Assembly (NCBI GenBank): GCA_944474755.1
Contig: OX104115.1
Coordinates: 31,790,043 to 31,854,042, forward strand
DNA length: 64,000 nucleotides
DNA from: Limnoperna fortunei
Lineage: Eukaryota; Mollusca; Bivalvia; Mytilida; Modiolidae
Direction: 5' to 3'
This document shows positions 55,757 through 64,000 of the stretch, one piece after another (position 1 is the stretch's first letter; each line of letters starts with the position of its first letter). Under the pieces are notes generated by a model. It searched no databases. It had not been told where the DNA came from and saw only the letters and a list, made by a program, of their open reading frames with translations. A program made the translations under genes and the position numbers.

Positions 55757-55955
55757 GGGGCCTAGGTGGCTGATTGGTTAGTCATCTACTAGTTATCACA
55801 TGCCTGTCAACAGGTTGCGGATTTTCGAACGACTGCAGATAGGGTGAGCCCGACTCCACTTTAATTGACAAACGACTGTCGATTTTAACCTGTACTCCAG
55901 CTTCCTCCCACCCCACCCCCAATAAAAATGACACCATGAAACAAATGGAACAATC
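55757..55955 (+). repeat. SINE family A, diverged, with tRNA-like head
   Basis: GGGGCCTAGGTGGCTGATTG (A-box region), AACAGGTTGCGGATTTTCGA (weak B box), CCCGACTCCACTTTAATTGA and CAGCTTCCTCC, with a degraded tail. It is part of a 440-bp insertion in copy 2 of the duplicated segment relative to copy 1. Confidence 0.65.
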
Positions 55956-56040
55956 CAGCGTAATTGTATGTATACTTTTTTAAACAACTTTTATTGCCTG
56001 TCCAATAAAACTTGCGACAAGAATCGCTGTATATTTTACA

Positions 56041-56165
56041 ATACAACTTTTTGTTTAGTAAACAATGCGTTTTGATTGACAATGATTGTTTAACAGTTCA
56101 ACAATTGTTATACACAACAGTTTTATAATTGTATTTAAAATTTTGTAGAGTAAATAAAAACACAC
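56041..56165 (+). repeat. Duplicated segment, copy 2, right part
   Basis: TTTAGTAAACAATGCGTTTT, GATTGACAATGATTG and TTTTATAATTGTATTTAAAA match 45711-45800. Confidence 0.7.
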
Positions 56166-56169
56166 AGGC

Positions 56170-56660
56170 ATACATTTAAGTAACTAATAATGATGTCAAA
56201 AAGAGGCCACGTTCTTACCTAAATGTGAAATAAATCTGTTACCTATTGGGGGAGTCGGGTCGGCTTAATATATGACAAAAATATAAATGTAACAGGTCGC
56301 AAAAAGTAAAACAGGCCGAAATCACGAGTCGCGGGAATAAAAAAAGAGAATCAATAATGGATTACGAAAAAAACCATTTACTTTGTCCCTACTGATGTGC
56401 CTTAAATAGAAGTTTTTTGAAGGATTACAGGACCCGGTTCGCAGATATGTCCTGCTTTAAAGAAATGTGCTTAATTATATAATATAAAGAAAATTTTTTG
56501 TCTTTAAATATGTTTATTTATTCATTAAGAACGAGACATTGTATTAACAATTCTTGTTTTTATTTTATTATAAAAAATGGTATAATAAATGCATATATTA
56601 TTTACAAATGACGCAGAATCCGTTTTATCTTTAAATTATTAATTTATACGAATCCGTCAA
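56170..56660. other. Intergenic, nothing recognised
   Basis: AT-rich, no feature. Confidence 0.35.
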
Positions 56661-56664
56661 TAAA

Positions 56665-56885
56665 CTAACCGATTTATGTATATAATTAAATGACGGATTC
56701 TGGATCACTATGATTGCACTGATCGCACTGATCGCTGACGGTTACCAAGGTAATGACGGATTCATAATTTTGGACGGATGTAGTCATCATCAATCAGTCA
56801 GCGTTCAAAATCCGTCAGCAATCAATTATCAATCAGTCAAAGTGTTGCGTTTACGGGTGCAAGTACTGTATAATGACGATGTTTC
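56665..56885 (+). repeat. Family C repeat
   Basis: ATATAATTAAATGACGGATT, GATCGCTGACGGTTACCAAG, AATCAGTCAGCG, TTATCAATCAGTCAAAGTG and GGGTGCAAGTACTGTA, homologous end to end with the inverted copy at 7755-7960. Confidence 0.6.
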
Positions 56886-56889
56886 CATG

Positions 56890-57830
56890 GAAAGGGCAGC
56901 CATTTTGAAAATTCTAAAAATTGATTGCAAAACGTGTTCAATTGCATCTTAGATCTGTGCGGACAAGAATGGAAGGAAAAAGGAAAAACAATAATAGAAA
57001 ACCAAACGTTTAGGAAACATAGTAGATCATACCTTTTACAGCGGTAGTTACCTTGGGAATAACACGGTTTGATGTTACAAAATCATACACAATCAGTCAT
57101 TTTTAATAGCAAATAGTTACAAAACAATAGTGAGATTTTGTAAGCATTTAATTTGTTTGGTTTTAACGATTATATTTTGACGGAAATAATTATAAAATAT
57201 TCAGACCTATATTGTTTTTGGTGTGTAGAGAATTATTTAAAATATAATTTATTGCAGAATCCAAAATAAACAATCTTAACGGTAAATAAATACGTTAATA
57301 TACAATTGCTACTTGCGAATAAACAACTTATGTAATGGTTGTGTTGGCTCTCAGTTAATATTGCAAAGAAGGAAACATGTTTTGTCATTTTATTTTGTTT
57401 GCTAATTCAATTCTTTGCATTCTTTGGAAACCACCGAATCACGAACTAACGAATCCTCTAACATGTAACTTTTCACCAGATCACACAACAGAAAAATTAC
57501 TCCAACTTACAGAAAACAAAATTATGAAATGACTTAAAGATTAACCCTATTTTAAATGGTAACTAATAATTATTTAAAATAATGCTAACATCGGAATAAA
57601 TGGTTAAGAAATCATGTCAGATTAGTAAGTATTATATCCTTAAGAAAATTCCACTTGACATATTTTTTTAAATAGTTACATTATTGTTTATTCAGTCTCT
57701 ATATATAAACCTCAGTTTTCTATTAAACATCAATTTATATTGATTACAAATGATGATTGAATCCATAAAGCTTTGTTACTTTCTATGACGTAAAACGTTT
57801 TTGGTAAAACATTTCCCATAGACATCCATT
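56890..57830. other. Intergenic, nothing recognised
   Basis: AT-rich, no feature. Confidence 0.35.
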
Positions 57831-57832
57831 TT

Positions 57833-57902
57833 GACATAATTAGAATGGATGCGTGCCGTTTTAGTTGCGAATTGCATAATTAGAATGGATGCGTCCCGTT
57901 TT
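57833..57902. repeat. 40-bp tandem duplication
   Basis: CATAATTAGAATGGATGCGT plus (G/C)CCGTTTT occurs twice, about 40 bp apart. Confidence 0.8.
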
Positions 57903-57924
57903 TTTTTTAAATAACACTAGAGAG

Positions 57925-58021
57925 TGTTATTTCGTTTAAGTGTTTCAGCTATGTCGACGAGTACCGTTTTTATTTTTGGAGGAAGCAGCAGCCCTCGTAT
58001 AAAACGCTCACCATCGGTAGG
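57925..58021 (-). repeat. SINE family A, degenerate fragment
   Basis: GTTTCAGCTATGTCGACGAG, TTTTTGGAGGAAGCAGCAGC and CTCACCATCGGTAGG align with the inverted core. It abuts a family B copy. Confidence 0.45.
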
Positions 58022-58245
58022 TTGATTAATTGATTGAATATTTCCTTAACGTCCAGCGAGCAGTATTTCAGCAAGGCGGTAACTCCTTTAACAAATCTTA
58101 TAATGACCTGACAAACCCCCTCCCTCCAACGAGAGGACATCCCCTTTCCGACACCTGGGAAGACTGGCCATCTCTGTGTCGAACACTGGGAATCTCCCTT
58201 TCGGAAAACTGCCATTCCTTTTCAACCAAGACAGGTTCTAAACAA
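58022..58245 (-). repeat. Family B repeat, inverted
   Basis: TTAATTGATTGAATATTTCC, TTAACGTCCAGCGAGCAGTA, TTTCAGC, then AGGACATCCCCTTTCCGACA and CCTGGGAAGACTGGCCATCT form tail and head blocks. Confidence 0.6.
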
Positions 58246-58401
58246 GTTCAATTCTTGTTGGTAGCTTAAAAGAGAATATTAACTGTATTAAATTATATAC
58301 AACACAAATTTACCACTTTTGTATATTTTGTTATTTGAATCTTGTCATTTTGTCAACTGATCTAAAGTATACAAATCAATTTGGTTTTGTTGCCTTCTTC
58401 C

Positions 58402-59415
58402 CTAAGTTCTCTTCTTGTATAACCTTAAACATTCTTCTCTGAAAATGTCGTCTAACAAGAAGAAGACGACTGGATTAACTGCATTGTTAATGAAGAAAGC
58501 CCGAGAAAATATGTTGTTTGCAGGACTAGATATCACAGGGTAAGCGAAACCAATAACGTTATATAACATAAATATTGAACATCCAGTGAACGAAATTGCG
58601 CTTGCCGTTATCAAACCAATCGTTAGTTTTCGTCCCTTTTCGTACCCCTTGTGTTTGCCCAATTTTTCTGCCTGTACTGTGTTCGTATTGATTTGGATTC
58701 GACTCTGATCTCAGAAAGGTCTTCTGCGTTTGTCGAGAATATAACTGACGAGTCTCTTCTGAATGTTGTCTTTTGGGTTTCTATCCGTTGTTGTTCTCTG
58801 TTTTGTATATATTGCATAGAGCATTTTTACGTAGCACACTGAACATGTTATTAAGAAAGAAAAACTAAGTAAAGTCACTACACCTGCATATGCCATGTGA
58901 TGTGTTATGTTTTGATACTCCGACAAAGTAACGCAATCTACATCATTTGGTTCTAAAAAAAAATTTTTGTAACTGCACCAAAAAAAAAATATTGTAGGTA
59001 CTGATAGCGCTGTACATATTCAACAATTATTAATGAAATTTTGTTTAAACTAATATTTGGTTTTGCAGATTGTCCTGAAAGGTTCATCCTTCTATATCTG
59101 TGGATCGCTATGGCTGCTAAAAAAGTTAACGAAGATAACGAAACGGCATGGGTTAAAAACCGGAAAACTTACATGCTTCTGAAGAACTAAATGTATAGGT
59201 TAACGGGATAACTACGATCTCAAATGGCATACAAGCTATGCAGGCAATTAAATCAATTGCAGAAAGCCAAATGATGGAAACTCTTACTGCCCGTTTCGCC
59301 ATCTGCTTCGATACTTTATAAACTAGTAATATATGAATGTTTCCAATAGCGCCAACTATAGAGACAAATATATGACACCTAGAACAACCTTTTCACGAAA
59401 ATATTCATTCTTAAC
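58402..59415 (-). pseudogene. Class-A G-protein-coupled receptor pseudogene
   Basis: Minus strand. EYFREKVVLGVI and VSIVGAIGNIHILLVYK are TM1 with its GN motif. LSAIDLIACIACMPFEI is TM2. CKFSG is followed by LTHAVSLSSLTFLAAIAIHR, YRRM: TM3, whose conserved Cys and the Arg of an HRY variant of DRY are 25 residues apart, as usual. An acceptor (TTTTTTTAG) at 58953 opens the next exon: PNDVDCVTLSEYQNI (loop 2 Cys), AYAGVVTLLSFSFLITCSVC (TM5), KGRKLTIGLITASAISFTGC (TM6), FINNAVNPVVFFLLDDIFRE (TM7, NPVVF in place of NPxxY). Lesions: a 2-nt insertion in TM1 (about 59371), a 1-nt loss before TM3 (about 59155), TM4 missing, and a TGA in loop 3 (58711-58713). The ligand class cannot be told. Confidence 0.8.
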
Positions 59416-59419
59416 AACT

Positions 59420-59885
59420 AATTAAAAAGAATCCAGTATCTTGGCCCCAACACGTTTACTTTAATCATTGCAAACATAACATCAACTTAATATTTTTTAC
59501 GTCATGCGTTCTAATGTTAGCAATCTATTGAATAATTAACTTACAATCATTATTGGTTTATTCAGATTAAACACACAAACTATAACAATTTAAACTTGAT
59601 TTCAAATACAACATTTACGTGTATTGATAATTCAATAACAATGAAAAATATTCTGAAAAAAGACCTTACATTTAGTTATTCACATGTGGTTATTCAGTCC
59701 AAAAACAGACAAACACTAGCCGGTAGTTTTTTGTCCATAAATTTATTTCCTGGTAATATTGATTTTTTTTATGAATCCATTATTTAAGGTTGTTTTCTGA
59801 GAACAAAATCAATATTAACTTGTATCAAATATAGATATCTCAAAGATGGCTAAAAAGACCAGAAATATTTGTAAAACGTATATGT
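59420..59885. other. Intergenic, nothing recognised
   Basis: AT-rich, no feature. Confidence 0.35.
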
Positions 59886-59889
59886 TTTG

Positions 59890-60090
59890 CGACCATATGA
59901 GAGGTAAAGCTGGACCGACACTATTTGGATAGGACCAACTTTGAATATTTGATTGATCAGTCCTAGCTTCCATTTCGCAGGTATGCGTCCATTATGAACT
60001 ATGATATTAAATATCCTTGTAAATCATGCTAAGAAGACTGTAGAGTCAAGATATATAGTTGGGGATAACACCCCAGTCCTTTGTGTAATA
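59890..60090 (-). pseudogene. Non-LTR reverse transcriptase scrap
   Basis: One minus-strand frame reads FTRIFNIIVHNGRIPAKWKL, GLINQIFKVG, which fits the RT segment 'lfn.i...g.iP..Wk.g.i.pifKkg' that precedes the YRPI motif. The lysine-glycine at the end and the PAKW core are the best evidence. Stops lie on both sides. The noncoding DNA to about 60240 may belong to the same element. Confidence 0.5.
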
Positions 60091-60094
60091 TGGA

Positions 60095-60785
60095 ATATAT
60101 AATGTAAGCTGTGTTCTGTTTATTATGTTGTTGTATTCTTTGTATGTATATTTAGTTCAGTGTATTATTATGTACTTTCAAGTGATACAGGTTTAGTTGT
60201 GTCCAATTGTTCACATGCAATAAAATGAATGTATAATAACGATGACAATAACAATACATTACCTCATTCTGAGTGCACAAGTTGTTGTTAATAACTGTGT
60301 AAATCATTTGTAATGAAATCAGAACTTTGAGTTACTGGAGTTATCTTTCTTTGGTTGGTATGTATGTCATTAGCCTACAGAGGGATTTTGTACTTGTTAC
60401 ATAAATAAACAATAAACTACTACCATAGATTACTCTGTTTATTGTGCCGAAATCTGATGGTTCCACACTACTCATGACTTCATATATGCATGATTTGCTT
60501 TCAATGTGTAGGACGGTTTCTGAGAAACGTTTGTACATTTTACCAATAGAATCCGATGTTTAACTATATTCAACGGTATGTTTAATTTCATATTGTCACC
60601 AACAACTCGCACATTGTATAGGATCATCTAAGGTACATGTATATTGTCATGATATTGTGAATCAATCTGCTAAAAGGTTTCTCAGGTTAAAAGTTTTAAA
60701 ATTGCAACAAACAAGAGCGCATTAATTGCTCAGGCAGCCATCAGATTTGCTACGAACCAACCTATATATATTTTTGCCAACTTTG
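60095..60785. other. Intergenic, nothing recognised
   Basis: AT-rich, no feature. Confidence 0.35.
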
Positions 60786-60787
60786 AT

Positions 60788-61042
60788 TTGTTTGTTTGTC
60801 TGAAAGATGTTTAACGCCACTATTCGCCATTTTTCAGCTATATCAAGTTTCTATTGGGGGAGGAAGCCGGAGTACCCGGGGAAAACCCTGACCTGCGGTA
60901 GGACAACTGACAATCCTTGTCAATGAAGATTGGTGTCGAGTACACCCTGCCTGCAGTGAGAATCGAACCCGCAATCTCAGTGTTGACAGACCACGTGATC
61001 AATAGTAGACAAACTACCTTGACCACTCGGCCACCGAGGCCC
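60788..61042 (-). repeat. tRNA-derived SINE (family A), best full-length copy
   Basis: Read on the minus strand it begins GGGCCTCGGTGGCCGAGTGG and TCAAGGTAG, a tRNA-like A box (TGGCCGAGTGGT), and continues to a B box (GGTTCGATTCTC), the two parts of a type-2 RNA polymerase III promoter. A unique core follows (GACACCAATCTTCATTGACA, GTCCTACCGCAGGTCAGGG, CCCGGGTACTCCGGCTTCCT), then AGTGGCGTTAAAC and a GTTTGTTTG-complement tail. Similarity to described bivalve tRNA-SINEs such as RUDI is likely but unproven. At least thirteen further copies or fragments lie in the window, on both strands. The head is not a functional tRNA gene, since no acceptor stem closes it. Confidence 0.88.
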
Positions 61043-61044
61043 AA

Positions 61045-61335
61045 AAACAATAATATGTTGATAATTTAAATGATTTTTATTTGACATAAGTTGTACATAG
61101 AAAAACTTAATAAAAGAAATCCAAAACAAAAATTAATTATACTTAATCAAGACAGACCTAGAACAACAATAAAAGAATAATCCAATGAAGATCCCCCAAC
61201 AAGAATTTGTAGGCTAAGCCATACAAACGAGGAACAACAAGCAATCCATTGAACTAATTCTAGTAAAAAATCTAAAAATCCCTGCATTACTGAAATCACT
61301 TCCCTGGGTTTTGGTGAAGGTTGATAAGTACTAGT
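61045..61335. other. Intergenic, nothing recognised
   Basis: A 67-codon frame without family signature; no feature. Confidence 0.35.
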
Positions 61336-61339
61336 CAAG

Positions 61340-61435
61340 GGCCCCGACACTTTGTGGTGATGTGTAGCATGCTATTGTTGTTGACCTTGAACTTTGACCT
61401 CAGTCACATTATTGCTTTCTGAATGACAAATGGAT
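61340..61435 (-). repeat. Partial copy of the 38105-38637 repeat
   Basis: AGGGCCCCGACACTTTG corresponds to the GGGGCCCT edge. TGACCTTGAACTTTGACCT and TCACATTATTGCTTTCTGAA are the complement of the 160-bp unit. Confidence 0.6.
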
Positions 61436-61439
61436 GTTT

Positions 61440-62530
61440 TTAAACTAGAAACTAATACACTTTTGTATAGTCAATTATAATTTACTTACTGATAAATTAA
61501 CGCAAAACATTGGTAGAGCTCTTCACCTTGTTGATTCTGCGATTGAAAAAAAACAAAGAAAAAAGCAATCGTGTTGTATAAGCGTTCATTCGGCATTATG
61601 GTACATGCGTTTCAATTTAAAGGATCCATACACGTGCTTCTGTTCATATGTCTTTTATTTATTTTCATTTACATCATAAAAACGAAGAAATCGGTGTTTA
61701 AGTGCAGCAGCTTTAAAGATAAGTTATAAAATAACTGTAATTTTTATGTATACTTTATGTTATATGGTCTTGTAATTAACATTCAAGCTGGTGATTGTGA
61801 AATGTACTTGTGAAAAGTAATTACGTTGTCTCTTACGAAAAACACTGAAGAATAAAAACTTGGTATATACTATGCATGTAATTATCCTTAAGTGTCAAAG
61901 CAACACGCGATCAACAGACAAGTGACAGATAACTCTTGATACATGCATATGAATTGATATAAGTGTAAGGGTAGAAACCATTAATGACACGAATTGTTTG
62001 TAAATCGTCGTGTAGACTTACTATTCAAAAGCGCTGCATGGGTGATGTTGAAATTCGAATTTTATTTCCACATTCGTTCGCAAACATTATCAAATAGATG
62101 TTTAGGACTGTCTTATTGTTGTCTAAAATTCGCAAGGAAATTATGTTCGCTTTTTTCTAAACAGTCAGTTTTTACAGTTTAGATTTGTGAAATAAAAGCT
62201 GGTCCCCACAGACAAAATTTAATATTGATCGGAATGTGGATGCCGAAGATTACGTCTTCTTGGGATAATCCAACGCTCAATAAACATGGCATAAAACATT
62301 CAAGTTGTCTTCTAATGTGCAATAAAGAAATTAATTTGTTAAGGTGTCTCCATAATTACGAAATTTAGTTTTGTTCCCAAAAGACACGAGGCTTATTTTT
62401 AGAAAGATATTAACCAGAAGATCAATACATGCTCCTATGTCCCTCCTGTTAATAGATCCCACAATACGTTAGATATTTTAACTGGTAAAGAATTTACTTA
62501 GACGTTTGAACATAAATGTGATACTGAGCC
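61440..62530. other. Intergenic, nothing recognised
   Basis: AT-rich, no feature. Confidence 0.35.
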
Positions 62531-62534
62531 CAAT

Positions 62535-62790
62535 TATAATTATTGGACTTTAATTTACATCTAGCGAGAAGTATTTCAGCTGTTTTCAGGACCGGAACAA
62601 GTAAATAATAAAAAATCTATAGGGAAACGAGATTACTTGTCAGGAACATATTATGGATTGCCACTGGAAAAGTATTCAGTAAAGACGGAAAATTTAGCCT
62701 ATAATAGCGGCTACAGTGAGCAAGTTTAGAGGTATTTTTGACTTTGTCTAGCTACTATAACGTAGGTTGCCGGTCAGACGTCGAAGAGTA
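62535..62790 (-). repeat. Family B-related repeat
   Basis: ACTTTAATTTACATCTAGCG, AGAAGTATTTCAGC (inverted 3' end), then GGATTGCCACTGGAAAAGTA, GAAAATTTAGCCTATAATAG, as at 51900-51960. Confidence 0.5.
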
Positions 62791-63281
62791 AAATAAGTAA
62801 AAAAATGGCATTGGGTAATTGTTTGCATAGTGCACTGTTTATTTTCTAATTCTTAATATCTTGGTTCATCTCTAGATGTTTGTTAAATTTTATCTATATA
62901 AATCGAATATGTCAGTTCCCGCCATATGAATAGAATATTACCAATATGCCACCAGTGTTAACAAACGAGGCGTAAGATATCGAAAGAACGGGTATTATGT
63001 CAACAAAACTACAAAGAATGTAGTCGTAAGAGTCACTACAACTTTTGCGCAAAGCGTGCTATCGTAATTGTACAATTCTTTAAAAATAATTTTAGGTTAC
63101 AATTGGCATAAGGTTAATAATTTTCTTACTACATAACTTATGTCTAACTTATATCTAATAAATAACGCAGGAAACTATTTAACCTACTCAGGAATATATG
63201 TATTACAAAGAAAAACAGTTTATCTACGCTTTAAATAAAAAAAAAACAAACAGCTCATGTTGATTAGATGCAGTTTTCTGA

Positions 63282-63495
63282 TAAAAATGATTTTCAAAAT
63301 AGGTTTTATTGAAAGTGAAAAAGGAAATATTATTTCCTGATGTAAATGATTACTTATTTTGGAAGAATAATTTTATCTGATGATTTTTTTCCAAAAATAC
63401 CTTTTATTGGAAGTGAAAAAGGAAATGTTATTTCCTGATGAAGATGATTACTTCTTTTCGAATAGTTTTATCTGATGATTTTTTTCCAAAATGAC
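63282..63495. repeat. About 105-bp tandem duplication
   Basis: GAAAGTGAAAAAGGAAAT(A/G)T and TATTTCCTGATG, GATTACTT, TTTTATCTGATGATTTTTTT occur in order twice (about 63282 and 63393). Confidence 0.75.
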
Positions 63496-63539
63496 TTTTC
63501 ATCATCTTTGTCGTCGTCTGTAATACTTTTACATTTTAA

Positions 63540-64000
63540 TCTTCTTTTCTGAAACCACTTGGCCAATTAAAACCACACTTAGCCATTATGTTCATTAGAT
63601 GGACCTTTACAAAGTTTGTGTTTTGTATTTGGATTGAAAACCTAATATGGCCGGCATCGCAGGACTTATTTTAACATGGGACCCTATGGGAAAAAAGTTG
63701 CAAAAGGCTTCTTCTCTGAAACCGGTTAAATAATCAAAACAAAACTTACTAGAAATATTTCTTGGATGTTCCTTTATAAAAGTTCATATTTTAAATACCA
63801 ATCGAAATTCGAAATAGATGCCACGGCAGGATTTAGTTTAACATAGGACCATACGGGAAAAATGTTTAAAACTGGTTAACGAATGGAAACAAAACTTACT
63901 TTGGATAGTCCTTTATAAACCTTATGTTGTTATGCCAATTGGAAATTCAAAATGGCTGCCACATAAGGTTTTACACGAGACCCTAAGGGAAAAAGTTTAA
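63540..64000. repeat. About 160-bp imperfect tandem repeat, runs off the window
   Basis: CTGAAACC(A/G), ATTAAAACCACACTTAGCC-type, CCTTTA(C/T)A(A/T)A, TTGGAA or CGAAATTC, ATGGCNGCC and GGGACCCTATGGGAAAAAAG occur in the same order three times, from about 63552, 63716 and 63869. Confidence 0.65.

Noticed and set aside
60950..61042. tRNA gene suggested by A-box and B-box sequences
   Set aside because: This is the head of a SINE repeated across the window. No acceptor-stem pairing closes it and the SINE body follows.

Overview
This window is eukaryotic, AT-rich and gene-poor. It is most consistent with the nuclear genome of a bivalve mollusc, probably a mytilid mussel. The case rests on three things. 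C1q-domain exons occur repeatedly, and C1q is a hugely expanded family in mussels. A tRNA-headed SINE with a conserved core and a GTTTGTTTG-type tail is present in about a dozen copies. Other dispersed repeats, including the CGCGTTTCGTCTA motif, are familiar from mussel DNA. The genus is inference. No complete, unbroken host gene was found, and all recognisable host exons are on the minus strand.

Layout. 1-9.5 kb: mostly unassigned DNA with SINE fragments, a broken RT fragment of the 'YGVYI' type (3.2-3.8 kb), a 63-nt exon-like segment (8.7 kb) and a small MITE (9.4 kb). 10.3-12.1 kb: a decayed BEN-like coding remnant and an exact 49-bp direct repeat. 14.7-16.6 kb: three tandem copies of an RT fragment lying against a two-domain C1q gene that has a stop codon in its second domain. 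18.7-27 kb: a decayed Ty3/Gypsy retrotransposon whose integrase is split by a nearly intact, 5'-truncated L2/CR1-like non-LTR element (22.3-26.0 kb). 28.3-31.9 kb: a second non-LTR element, open except for one TGA and carrying a 2A-like NPGP motif, next to a C1q exon that it appears to interrupt. 32.4-32.8 kb: another C1q exon, truncated. 35.8-37.1 kb: a PIF/Harbinger element with a broken transposase. 39.0-45.7 kb: a 6,666-bp element with Tc1/mariner-like termini (CAGTT..., TA duplication), foldback-type arms and a decayed endonuclease-RT retroelement inside. 46-47.5 kb: hairpins and a perfect 50-bp palindrome. 53.2-56.2 kb: a paralogue of the DNA flanking the 6.7-kb element, which preserves its empty site. 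58.4-59.4 kb: a class-A GPCR pseudogene. 59.9-60.1 kb: an RT scrap. The end of the window holds tandem repeats.

How the parts relate. Transposable elements dominate. Several insertions can be ordered: L2-like into Gypsy, Harbinger into a short dispersed repeat, SINE into a second dispersed repeat, and the foldback element into a duplicated locus. The C1q exons look like a small minus-strand cluster broken up by mobile DNA. Coordinates of repeats are read by eye and may be off by tens of bases.
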